A DNA stretch of 64,000 nt from the NCBI RefSeq assembly GCF_019670105.1, contig NZ_AP023032.1, positions 4,162,001 to 4,226,000 of the forward strand. Reading direction: 5' to 3'. This DNA is from Agarivorans albus. Lineage in GTDB: Bacteria > Pseudomonadota > Gammaproteobacteria > Enterobacterales > Celerinatantimonadaceae. This document shows, piece after piece, positions 29,668 through 38,561 of this stretch. The notes beneath the pieces were generated by a model. That model had not been told where the DNA came from. It saw only the letters and a list, made by a program, of their open reading frames with translations, and ran no database searches. A program made the translations under genes and the position numbers. Every line of letters starts with the position of its first letter. Positions within the stretch are counted from its first letter, which is position 1.

Positions 29668-32307
29668 ATGAGCCAGAATATGCCTCAGGAGATTAACGCC
29701 TCGTTACGAGGAAATGTGAGTCTACTCGGACAACTACTTGGTAACACGATCAAGAGCCATATGGGAGAAGCGTTTCTAGAGAAAGTAGAAACCATACGCC
29801 AGCTAGCTAAGGCCTCACGTAATAACGATGATGAGGCGCGCGAGCAGTTATTGGAGCTATTGCGTAACCTAAGTGATGACGAGCTATTGCCGGTAACCCG
29901 CGCCTTTAGCCAATTCCTAAACTTGGCAAATATCGCCGAGCAATTCCACACCATTTCACGTAACTGCGAAGGCAGTACCTGTGCCCAAGATCCTATCGAC
30001 CAAGTTTTCAATAAACTAAAGCAAGAAAACTTAAGTGAAGCAGAGATCCACCATGCAGTGGCACAGCTAAATATCGAGCTGGTACTTACCGCGCACCCAA
30101 CCGAGGTGACCCGTCGTACCCTAATCAACAAACACGTTGCCATTAATAACTGTTTAGATTGGTTAGAACTCGACTTACCAGATCAAGAGCGCAGCCAACT
30201 ACTTAGCCGCTTAGAGCAGCTAATCAACCAAGCATGGCATACCGACGAAATTCGCCAGCAGCGCCCTACTCCAGTAGATGAAGCTAAATGGGGTTTTGCG
30301 GTAATTGAAAACTCGCTATGGCAAGCTGTGCCAGACTTTGTGCGCCAGTTAGACAAAAAACTTGGCCAGCACTTCGATATGCGCATGGCCTTAGATGCAG
30401 CGCCAGTAGTGTTCTCATCTTGGATGGGCGGCGATCGTGACGGCAACCCATTTGTTACTTCTAAAGTAACCGAAGAAGTATTGTTGTCTAGCCGCTGGGT
30501 AGCGGTAGACCTTTACTTAAAAGAAATTCAAACCTTGGTTAGCGAATTGTCGATGAGCGATGCTAACGAAGCGCTGCTTGAGCAAACTGGTGATCAAAAC
30601 GAACCTTACCGCGCCTTATTAAAAGTATTGCGCAGCGAGCTACAAGAAACTCACGACTACCTTACAGCCAAGCTAAAAGGCCAGTACACCGAAGCGCGCG
30701 ATATTATCACCAATACCGAGCAGCTACGTGAGCCACTAGAGCTTTGTTACTACTCGCTACAAGATTGTGGCATGGGCATCATCGCCGACGGCACCTTGCT
30801 AGATCTGCTGCGTCGTATTGCTTGTTTTGGCATCAACTTACTACGTTTGGATATTCGCCAAGACAGTGGCCGCCACGAAGAAGTGTTCTCAGAAATCACT
30901 CGTTACTTAGGCATGGGTGACTATGCACATTGGAACGAAACCGATAAGCAGCACTTCTTACTGCAAGAGTTAAACTCTAAACGCCCGCTGTTCCCACGTG
31001 ATTGGGAGCCAAGTGAATCGGTACAAGAAGTACTAGACACTTGCGCCATTATCGCCAAGCAAGAGCGCGAAGCATTAGGCATTTACATTATTTCTATGGC
31101 GAGCGAGCCTTCAGATGTATTAGCCGTGCAACTGCTACTGCAAGAAGCAGGTTGTCCGTTCCGCTTGCCGGTTGCGCCTTTGTTCGAAACCCTAGACGAT
31201 TTGAACAATGCACCAGCTACCATGAGCAAACTGCTATCAGTAGATTGGTACCGCGGTTACATCTCTGGCCAACAACATGTGATGATTGGCTACTCAGATT
31301 CAGCTAAAGATGCCGGTGTATTAGCGGCATCGTGGGCGCAGTACCGTGCTCAAGAAGCGCTGGTATCTATCTGTGAAGGCCATCAAATCAGCTTAACCTT
31401 GTTCCACGGTCGTGGCGGTACAATTGGTCGTGGTGGTGCGCCAGCTCACGCAGCCTTGTTATCACAACCCCCAGGCTCACTAAAAGGTGGCTTACGGGTA
31501 ACTGAGCAGGGCGAAATGATCCGCTTTAAGTTCGGCCTACCTAAAGTTGCCATGGATAGCCTAAACCTCTACGCCAGCGCAGTATTAGAAGCGAACTTGA
31601 TTCCGCCAATGGAGCCAAAAGACGAATGGCGCGAAGTGATGGACCAAATTGCCGAAACTTCATGTGATGCCTACCGCGGCATTGTTTGGGGTGAAGAAGA
31701 GTTTGTACCTTACTTCCGCTCAGCAACTCCAGAGCGCGAGCTAGCTAAACTGCCATTGGGCAGCCGCCCAGCCAAGCGTCGCTCAGACGGTGGTGTAGAA
31801 AGCTTACGTGCTATCCCATGGATTTTCTCATGGAGCCAAAACCGCCTATTGCTGCCAGCTTGGTTAGGTAGTGGTGCGGCATTCGAAGGTTTAATTAAAG
31901 AAGGTAAAAGCGAGCTGCTAACTGAAATGCGCGCGTGGCCATTCTTCGATAACCGCTTAGCAATGCTAGAAATGGTATTTATGAAAGCCGATACTTGGCT
32001 ATCAAAAATCTACGACGAGCGCTTGGTTGAGCCAGAATTACAGGAGCTAGGTGAAAAACTTCGGGTTAAGTTAGAAGGCGCTAAAGCGGCCATTGTTTCG
32101 CTAGCACCAGACAACAAGCTATTGGCTAATCAAGCCTGGGTGGTTGAATCACTTAATCTGCGTAACCCTTACATCGATCCTTTGCATGTATTACAGGTTG
32201 AGCTGCTAAATCGTTCTCGCGCTAACGAAGAACTTTGCCCAGTAGTTGATCAAGCCTTAATGGTAAGCATTGCCGGTATCGCTGCGGGTATGCGTAACAC
32301 CGGTTAA
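29668..32307 (+). CDS. ppc: Phosphoenolpyruvate carboxylase
   Basis: PEP carboxylase (879 residues) makes oxaloacetate from PEP and bicarbonate to refill the TCA cycle. The catalytic histidine block is [13 protein letters not shown] (near residue 138). [22 protein letters not shown] (near 545) and the Gly-rich loop [18 protein letters not shown] (near 580) are intact. The C-terminus [10 protein letters not shown] is the invariant end. GAAGGA precedes the ATG. It is divergent from argC, which draws on the same carbon supply for aspartate and glutamate families. Confidence 0.99.
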   Translation: MSQNMPQEINASLRGNVSLLGQLLGNTIKSHMGEAFLEKVETIRQLAKASRNNDDEAREQLLELLRNLSDDELLPVTRAFSQFLNLANIAEQFHTISRNCEGSTCAQDPIDQVFNKLKQENLSEAEIHHAVAQLNIELVLTAHPTEVTRRTLINKHVAINNCLDWLELDLPDQERSQLLSRLEQLINQAWHTDEIRQQRPTPVDEAKWGFAVIENSLWQAVPDFVRQLDKKLGQHFDMRMALDAAPVVFSSWMGGDRDGNPFVTSKVTEEVLLSSRWVAVDLYLKEIQTLVSELSMSDANEALLEQTGDQNEPYRALLKVLRSELQETHDYLTAKLKGQYTEARDIITNTEQLREPLELCYYSLQDCGMGIIADGTLLDLLRRIACFGINLLRLDIRQDSGRHEEVFSEITRYLGMGDYAHWNETDKQHFLLQELNSKRPLFPRDWEPSESVQEVLDTCAIIAKQEREALGIYIISMASEPSDVLAVQLLLQEAGCPFRLPVAPLFETLDDLNNAPATMSKLLSVDWYRGYISGQQHVMIGYSDSAKDAGVLAASWAQYRAQEALVSICEGHQISLTLFHGRGGTIGRGGAPAHAALLSQPPGSLKGGLRVTEQGEMIRFKFGLPKVAMDSLNLYASAVLEANLIPPMEPKDEWREVMDQIAETSCDAYRGIVWGEEEFVPYFRSATPERELAKLPLGSRPAKRRSDGGVESLRAIPWIFSWSQNRLLLPAWLGSGAAFEGLIKEGKSELLTEMRAWPFFDNRLAMLEMVFMKADTWLSKIYDERLVEPELQELGEKLRVKLEGAKAAIVSLAPDNKLLANQAWVVESLNLRNPYIDPLHVLQVELLNRSRANEELCPVVDQALMVSIAGIAAGMRNTG

Positions 32308-32330
32308 ATACCCGCTTATTTAACCGTAGC

Positions 32331-32356
32331 AACCCCGCTTTATGCGGGGTTGTTTG
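32331..32356 (+). terminator. Terminator after ppc
   Basis: A perfect 8-bp stem AACCCCGC / GCGGGGTT with a 5-nt loop, then GTTTGTTCTT, lies 23 bp after the ppc stop. Confidence 0.75.
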
Positions 32357-32437
32357 TTCTTAGGCTAAGCTAATAGCCTTTACAGGGTACTTTTGCTGCT
32401 TGGCAGCGTTGGCTCATTGATAGCTAGGATGTCTTCA

Positions 32438-33691
32438 ATGCAACAATACAAAGGGTGGTTATTTCTTGCCTCGCTGCTGCTTTACTTACTGTATGCCTTT
32501 GGCGTAATTGGCATTGGTTTAGCCACCGCAGTAACCTGGGCTGCCGCCTTGCTGTATTTACCTCAACTTAGCAAAGCTATTCGCATTCAGGCGGGTTGTT
32601 TGTTAAGCATTGGCATCGTATTGCTATTAATTGCAGCCAAGCAAAATACCTTGCTAAGTGCCTCCGACATACTCTCAATAAACCTTCCCTTGCTGGCGAT
32701 GTTTAGCGCGGTATCTTTTCTCGCCTTAGCCAATCCAGAGAATCAACAAGACCCTTTACCTATTGGCAAACGCAGCATTGCCTCAACCGCCCTAGGCATG
32801 AACCTGCTGGGTGCGGTCATCAATCTATCGATTGTATTCATTGTCGGCGACCGCTTGGCCAAGCAGCAAGCTTTAACTAACGCCCAACAAAAAGTATTAA
32901 TGCGCTGCTTTTGTGCCGCTGCCTGGTGGTCTCCGTTTTTTATTGCCACTGCGGTATCCATTACTTACGCCCCCGGTATGCAATGGCTAGATGTGCTGCT
33001 ACCGGGCGCTTTAATGGCACTGATTGCTTTGGCCTTTACCACTGCCGAAGTATCACTAAGAGAGAAAGACAGTTTTGCTGGTTACCCCTTGCGTCGAGAA
33101 AGCTTAACCATTCCCTTTGTGCTCGCCACCAGCGTGATTGCATTGCATTTCGCCTTCCCCGATTTCAGCATTATTTTGATGATTACCTGCCTAGCACCGA
33201 TTGCAGCCTTAAGCTTTGCCAAAGGGAACTCAAAAGTGCTCATTGCCAGAAACTTTGTTAGCCATCGCTTATCTAATGTTGGCAGCCAGTACGTGCTGTT
33301 TTTAGCTGCAGGGGTATTCTCGGCGGGTATTAAAGCCTTATTGCTGGCCTACCCAGAAACCTTAAGCCTGCACAACGTAAGCTTTAACCATCAAACCTTT
33401 GCAATAGTGTTAGCTATGATGATCGTGGCCTGCATGTTTGGTATTCATCCAGTTATTAGTATTTCTTTAGCCAGCCCTTTGTTATTGCCGCTTAATCCAG
33501 AACCTAGTCAGCTTGGTTTTCTATTCTTAAGTTCTTGGGCAATATCCACCGGCAGTAGCCCGCTATCTGGCGTAGGCCTAACCATGATTGGCCGCTACCA
33601 ATTCACCACCAGCCAAATACTTAAAAACAACTGGTACTACGCCCTAATCATGTGGCTGATATGCTCTGGGGTCAATGCGCTGTTGATGTAG
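32438..33691 (+). CDS. Polytopic inner-membrane protein, possible transporter
   Basis: 417 residues, mostly hydrophobic, with about 10-12 predicted membrane segments. ATG 32438 is chosen because AGGA lies 8 bp upstream; an earlier TTG at 32393 has no such site. I cannot assign a family with confidence. Features include a conserved-looking SPLLLPLNPEPSQLGF loop, then SWAISTGSSPLSGVGLTMIG, a Ser/Gly-rich re-entrant-like stretch of the kind seen in ion-transporter superfamily carriers. It stands alone between the ppc terminator and a gene-poor region. Transport is inferred from topology only. Confidence 0.6.
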   Translation: MQQYKGWLFLASLLLYLLYAFGVIGIGLATAVTWAAALLYLPQLSKAIRIQAGCLLSIGIVLLLIAAKQNTLLSASDILSINLPLLAMFSAVSFLALANPENQQDPLPIGKRSIASTALGMNLLGAVINLSIVFIVGDRLAKQQALTNAQQKVLMRCFCAAAWWSPFFIATAVSITYAPGMQWLDVLLPGALMALIALAFTTAEVSLREKDSFAGYPLRRESLTIPFVLATSVIALHFAFPDFSIILMITCLAPIAALSFAKGNSKVLIARNFVSHRLSNVGSQYVLFLAAGVFSAGIKALLLAYPETLSLHNVSFNHQTFAIVLAMMIVACMFGIHPVISISLASPLLLPLNPEPSQLGFLFLSSWAISTGSSPLSGVGLTMIGRYQFTTSQILKNNWYYALIMWLICSGVNALLM

Positions 33692-34079
33692 CATGTGCTA
33701 GTAGGAAACATATGAGGGAATAAATAAATGATTGAAGAAACTGAAAATTCAACCGTCTATAAGTTACGCCAATTATAAATTCGGCTCTATAGAGTTAAAA
33801 AACTAGAATCAGAACACTAGCAATTCTACCTATTTCATAATTAGTTTGCTTCGCGATAAGTAACTATTAGTTTGGTGTTACTATTGCTGTGATTTGAATA
33901 GCGAAAACAGATACTCCCCCCCAACTGCCAATTAAAAGTGTTACCAACACTAGAAAATTAACTCTATTTTATTGAATTGATTTATTTTTATAGTGACCAT
34001 CACTTAAACTAGCTTTTCGAAGGTACTACTTTTCTTCGACTAATTGCTATTCATAATTGTTGATAACGGACTATCTCAT
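33692..34079. other. AT-rich intergenic stretch with a possible 16-codon ORF
   Basis: No normal gene is seen. At 33728-33778 (plus) a 16-codon frame (MIEETENSTVYKLRQL) follows a good GAGGGA site, but nothing else supports it. A C-run (33916-33922) and several short direct T/A tracts are present. Confidence 0.4.
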
Positions 34080-34589
34080 ATGACGCGTATTATTTTTTTC
34101 TCGTTTATTACTCTACTTACCAGTTGTGCGAGTAATCAATCACCATTTGATACAACGGATGGGCAATTGCTGAATTCCGAGACAGCAGTTTTCTCGGCAA
34201 TTAATGAACGCCATTTAGGACAGGTTTCCAGTGCAGAAATTGTAAGCGTTGATGGGGAACTGACCAAAGGTAATGGTGGACCAATGTGGGTACGAGTGAG
34301 CCCTAAAAGTCATAGTTTCGAAATTAAGGCAAAATGGGACGAGTATAGCGGGTTCGACCAAGCTTCCAATTGGAGTGGGCATACTGAAGCTACAGTGATG
34401 GTAAATATACCAGAAATGAAAGCTCGGCATGTCTACTTAGCCAAATATAAAATAACTAAAACTAAGATTTACGTTACATTTGAAGATCTAGGTAAAGACC
34501 CTTACTTTGGGTTTAAACTATCTTCCTTTGGAAAGCGAAATGGCAGCAACGCAACATTTTACCCTGTAAGCTTTGAGGATGAGGAGTAA
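34080..34589 (+). CDS. Small hypothetical lipoprotein
   Basis: 169 residues from MTRIIFFSFITLLTSCAS. The short signal ends in lipobox LTSC (Cys16), so the mature protein should be lipid-anchored in the envelope. The rest is soluble and beta-rich in appearance; FEIKAKWDEYSG and ARHVYLAKYKIT recall small envelope proteins, but no family is recognised. An upstream ATG at 34044 adds 12 residues before the signal and is less likely. AT-rich flanks on both sides make it an orphan gene. Confidence 0.6.
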   Translation: MTRIIFFSFITLLTSCASNQSPFDTTDGQLLNSETAVFSAINERHLGQVSSAEIVSVDGELTKGNGGPMWVRVSPKSHSFEIKAKWDEYSGFDQASNWSGHTEATVMVNIPEMKARHVYLAKYKITKTKIYVTFEDLGKDPYFGFKLSSFGKRNGSNATFYPVSFEDEE

Positions 34590-35047
34590 CGAGTAGTAAA
34601 TCAATCAATTTACTCTGTTTGTTAATTTAGCTTTGTCAGAATCAATCACAAGAATCTTATCGATAGTGGCCTTTTAAATGCAGGGGCCACTTTGATAATA
34701 GATTTTTGATAAACTGATTACTTTTTATTTTGGCTAAAAATACTGCGATTTTAACCATACAAACTTCATCTCCCATTTCTCTGCTGAATCAATCTGTTAG
34801 GTGTTAATGCGGCTAAATTTAAGAAAGATCAACATGTAGAAAACATCACAAGCAACACCAACCCGTTACGCTAGACCAGTTACCCCTTTAAACGTTCATT
34901 GATTTTACTTACTTCGTGGCAAGTTAGTACCTCAGCGTAAACACCGAGCAAATCGCCTTAGGATGTTTGTAGATTTAAATACACCTTAGAACTAAAATCC
35001 ACGCTCGCGGCTGCACATGAATTTCAGTCAATTTTAGAGAGAACACT
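34590..35047. other. Gene-poor stretch with one hairpin
   Basis: No gene was found in 458 bp. A 7-bp stem AGTGGCC / GGCCACT (34665-34671 with 34685-34691, 13-nt loop) follows the lipoprotein gene by 76 bp and may be a weak terminator. The rest is featureless until the AGAGAG site before the GNAT pseudogene. Confidence 0.45.
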
Positions 35048-35477
35048 ATGATTGTGAAAAATGTGCTTCCTAAAAACTATGCAGAAATGCTTATGGTTTG
35101 GGAAAACTCAGTCCGAGCAACACATGACTTTATAACAGAAGAAGATATTGAGTTCTTAAACCCATTATCATTGAGCAGGCTTTTTCCGCTGTTACCTTAA
35201 GATGTATAAACAATGAGAGTGGTTCAATTTTGGGTTTTGTGGGTAGCCACGATTCAAAGGTTGAAATGCTGTTCATCTTAAATGAAGCGAGAGGGCGAGG
35301 TGTTAGTAAAGCGCTACTGCAATATGCTATTGAGCACTTAGGCGCTACGAAAGCAGACGTAAATGAACAAAAACCGCAAGCAGTTGGTTTTACCAACATA
35401 TGGGATTTAAGGTCATTTCACGTTCGCCACTTGATGATATGGGCAAACCTTTTCCAATTCTGCGCATGACGCTTTAA
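35048..35477 (+). pseudogene. GNAT N-acetyltransferase broken by two frameshifts
   Basis: The sequence reads as one GNAT acetyltransferase of about 142 residues only if two single bases are restored. Frame 1 from ATG 35048 gives MIVKNVLPKNYAEMLMVWE to about DIEFLNPL, then shifts near 35165-35175 (CCATTATC reads well as CCATTAATC). The second frame continues with IIEQAFSAVTLRC and the acetyl-CoA loop EARGRGVSKALLQYA and stays open to AVGF near 35395 (TTTTACC reads well as TTTTTACC). The third frame gives YQHMGFKVISRSPLDDMG to the stop at 35475-35477. Both changes are one-base losses beside short repeats, so recent inactivation or sequencing error are both possible. Confidence 0.8.
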
Positions 35478-35510
35478 AGCTCGGTTTGTCGTAACTAATT
35501 TTGCTATAAG

Positions 35511-35541
35511 AAACGCCCAAAGCTAATAACTTTGGGCGTTT
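35511..35541 (+). terminator. Bidirectional hairpin after the GNAT pseudogene
   Basis: A perfect 12-bp stem AAACGCCCAAAG / CTTTGGGCGTTT with a 7-nt loop lies 34 bp beyond the acetyltransferase stop. The stem ends in TTT on both strands, so it could serve this gene and the convergent metF. Confidence 0.6.
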
Positions 35542-35590
35542 CCGTATCTACTCCACAATATTGGCCACCAACTGCGGATACAACAAAGCC

Positions 35591-35617
35591 CAGGTTACTA
35601 GGCTTTTTATTACTTAT
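35591..35617. terminator. Weak terminator-like hairpin near the metF end
   Basis: AGCC-CAG-GTTA-CT-AGGCT forms an imperfect 7-bp stem followed by TTTTTATT on the plus strand. On the minus strand it lies just past the metF stop and ends GGGCTTTGTTGT. The direction is unclear. Confidence 0.35.
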
Positions 35618-35629
35618 TGATTTTGACTA

Positions 35630-36544
<915 letters not shown>

Positions 36545-36548
36545 TTAA

Positions 36549-36580
36549 AGACACTTAGACGTCTATACCGCTAGATACTA
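36549..36580 (-). promoter_or_regulatory. Four tandem MET boxes (MetJ operator) before metF
   Basis: Four consecutive 8-mers read AGACACTT, AGACGTCT (perfect MetJ consensus), ATACCGCT and AGATACTA, 17-48 bp upstream of the metF ATG. MetJ with S-adenosylmethionine binds such arrays cooperatively, so methionine repression of metF is expected. Confidence 0.82.
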
Positions 36581-36718
36581 AAGAGAAGATTATTTAAGTC
36601 AACGCTATTCATCTTAAACATAGCTTTAGATGAATTATTTTCAACATGGGGGTTTTAGCCGCTAACTGCTGGTTAAATATGCATTAAGACAAATAGTTAG
36701 CTAACAGAATTAGCTCCG

Positions 36719-37198
36719 CTAGTCGAAAGGAGTGTATTGAATAAGATTAATCCACCACTCTTTAGTGCCAGAGGGCGTTTTTACAAACACATCATCGTCT
36801 ACTTGCTTACCGATAAGCGCTCGTGCCATGGGTGAGTCGATAGTTATGTAACCCAGCTTTGGGTCTATTTCATCGGTGCCAACAATGCGGTAGCGCACGA
36901 TATCGCCTTCATCATTTTCCAGCTCGACCCATGCGCCAAAAAATACTTTGCCGTTTTGTTGAGGGTGATGGTCAACAATTTCTAGGGCATCTAAGCGTTT
37001 GGTTAAGAACCTTAGTCGAGAATCGATGCGGCGAAGCTCTCGCTTACCTTCTTTGTATTCCGCGTTTTCTGAGCGGTCACCCAGTGCTGCGGCTTCGGAT
37101 ACTGCTTGAGTTACTTGAGGGCGTTTAACCTTCCACAAGTACTTTAATTCTTCATCGAGTTTATGCCAGCCTGGGCGAGTGATTAAATTGGTTTTCAT
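36719..37198 (-). CDS. greB: Transcription elongation factor GreB
   Basis: GreB (159 residues) enters the polymerase secondary channel and stimulates cleavage of backtracked RNA. The N-terminal coiled coil (about 1-75) carries the tip acidic residues in ALGDRSENAEYKEGKRELRRID. The C-terminal FKBP-like domain ends with DSPMARALIGKQVDDDV. Basic residues along the coiled coil fit GreB more than GreA, as does the WWINLIQY-type end. In E. coli greB neighbours tex; here the lacI-type gene and GH9 gene lie between them. Confidence 0.95.
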   Translation of the reverse strand: MKTNLITRPGWHKLDEELKYLWKVKRPQVTQAVSEAAALGDRSENAEYKEGKRELRRIDSRLRFLTKRLDALEIVDHHPQQNGKVFFGAWVELENDEGDIVRYRIVGTDEIDPKLGYITIDSPMARALIGKQVDDDVFVKTPSGTKEWWINLIQYTPFD

Positions 37199-37214
37199 AG
37201 CTATGTAGTTAAGT

Positions 37215-37246
37215 CTGCCTAAGCCGATTATAAACGACTTAGGCAG
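37215..37246 (-). promoter_or_regulatory. 12-bp inverted repeat carrying a TATAAT, greB upstream region
   Basis: A fully paired 12-bp stem (one G-U) with an 8-nt loop lies between the LacI-type gene and greB. On the minus strand the loop region contains TATAAT. It may be the -10 of a greB promoter or the terminator of the regulator gene; no T-run follows. Confidence 0.4.
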
Positions 37247-37264
37247 TAAACTCGCAAGCTTTAA

Positions 37265-38323
37265 CTAGAGGATATGTGCTTGGGTGGTTTCTCGTTTCAC
37301 CAGTTCAACCGGAGGAATACGGAAGTTGTTGCTCGCACCACCATTTAGCATGTCTAAAATGGTTAAGGCGGCAGCATAACCGGTATCAAATATGGGTTGA
37401 CGCACTGTAGTTAGCGGCGGAATGAAAAACGCCGAGCCAGGCACATCATCAAATCCAATCACCGAAACCCGCTCTGGCACTGGTCGCTTGGCTTTATATA
37501 AAGCCAACATTGCACCATGTGCGGTTAAATCATTAGAAGCAAAAATAGCACTAAACTGACGCTTGTTGGTTAACAAACGCTGCACCGCATCAAAACCGCC
37601 TTGTTCGGTAAAGTCGCCCTGCTCAACCAGTTGCAGCTTCACAGGCAAACCTGCATGCTCCATAGCTTGGCAATAACCTTCATAACGTTGCTGAGCGTCG
37701 GGATGCCCCTCGGCACCTTTAATATGCACAATCTCGCGGTGGCCCAGTTGAATAAGATGATTGGTGGCCATGTAAGCGCCCACTGAGTTTTCAATTTTTA
37801 TCGAACGTAAGCGGGCTGCTTCTAACTCACGGCCTAAAGCAACGATGGGTCTTTTCTTTGAAAACTCGACCACCTGTTCGTCACTCAAACCGCCAGTTAC
37901 GATGATAATTCCATCCACCGAGCGCGATAACAACAGTTGCATCGACTCCATTTCTTCTTCGCTATTCCAGTGCCCCGTTACAATAATATGTGAGTAACCT
38001 TGAGCCAGCAGAACTTCTTCAATTCCATTTAAAATAGATGAATAAAACGGGCTGTCTGGGTCTTGCACCAATACACCAATTGTCATGGTGCGGCTGCTAG
38101 CACTGGCTCCGGTTTGCTGGCCAGGTTTATAGCCAAGCTCAATCATTGCAGCTTGAATTTGCTTACGTTTTGCATCAGACACATAAGTGGTTTGATTCAT
38201 AAACCGAGATACAGTGCTAGGTGAAACCCCAGCCAACGCAGCGACATCATAAACAGTTGAGCGTTGCTCTAATTTATTTTTATCTTTCACATTGATTCTC
38301 TGACAACTAACACTAGTTCGCAT
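37265..38323 (-). CDS. LacI/GalR family transcriptional regulator
   Basis: 352 residues. The HTH is at about 20-65 (STVYDVAALAGVSPSTVSRFMN) with hinge helix, followed by a periplasmic-binding-protein-like sensor domain (IGVLVQDPDSPFYSSILNGIEEVL, VDGIIIVTGGLSDE, IGFDDVPGSAFFIPPLTTVRQP). The ATG at 38323 has GGGAGAG just upstream; a GTG at 38290 is an alternative giving a shorter N-terminus. It is downstream of and co-directional with the GH9 gene, separated by a terminator. Control of that gene by a sugar-sensing repressor is plausible but inferred from position. Confidence 0.9.
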   Translation of the reverse strand: MRTSVSCQRINVKDKNKLEQRSTVYDVAALAGVSPSTVSRFMNQTTYVSDAKRKQIQAAMIELGYKPGQQTGASASSRTMTIGVLVQDPDSPFYSSILNGIEEVLLAQGYSHIIVTGHWNSEEEMESMQLLLSRSVDGIIIVTGGLSDEQVVEFSKKRPIVALGRELEAARLRSIKIENSVGAYMATNHLIQLGHREIVHIKGAEGHPDAQQRYEGYCQAMEHAGLPVKLQLVEQGDFTEQGGFDAVQRLLTNKRQFSAIFASNDLTAHGAMLALYKAKRPVPERVSVIGFDDVPGSAFFIPPLTTVRQPIFDTGYAAALTILDMLNGGASNNFRIPPVELVKRETTQAHIL

Positions 38324-38509
38324 TATATCTCTCCCGGTGTTGCTAAATAGTGATAGCGACCTAGAAAGATATAACTCCCTGTCTCACTATAACCGTCTAC
38401 TTAGCCAAGAACTTGTTTTCAATGATATTGAGCGTTAGAACGCCGTGACAGATCACATAATCTGCTGGTGCTTACACCCAAGTATCAGTAATTACTTAAT
38501 TTTTGAAGC

Positions 38510-38534
38510 AATAAAGGCCGACATAATGTCGGCC
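38510..38534 (-). terminator. Terminator after the GH9 gene
   Basis: GGCCGACAT-T-ATGTCGGCC, a 7-9-bp stem, then TTTATT on the minus strand, 28 bp after the GH9 stop. The plus-strand side ends TAAAA. Confidence 0.7.
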
Positions 38535-38561
38535 TAAAATACTTAATTGTTATGGGTTTAC

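Noticed and set aside
34780..34870. GTTAGGTGTTA and AACACCAACCCGTTA looked like halves of an integron attC site.
   Set aside because: The halves do not pair over enough bases, no R/L box layout is visible, and no integrase or second site is in the window.
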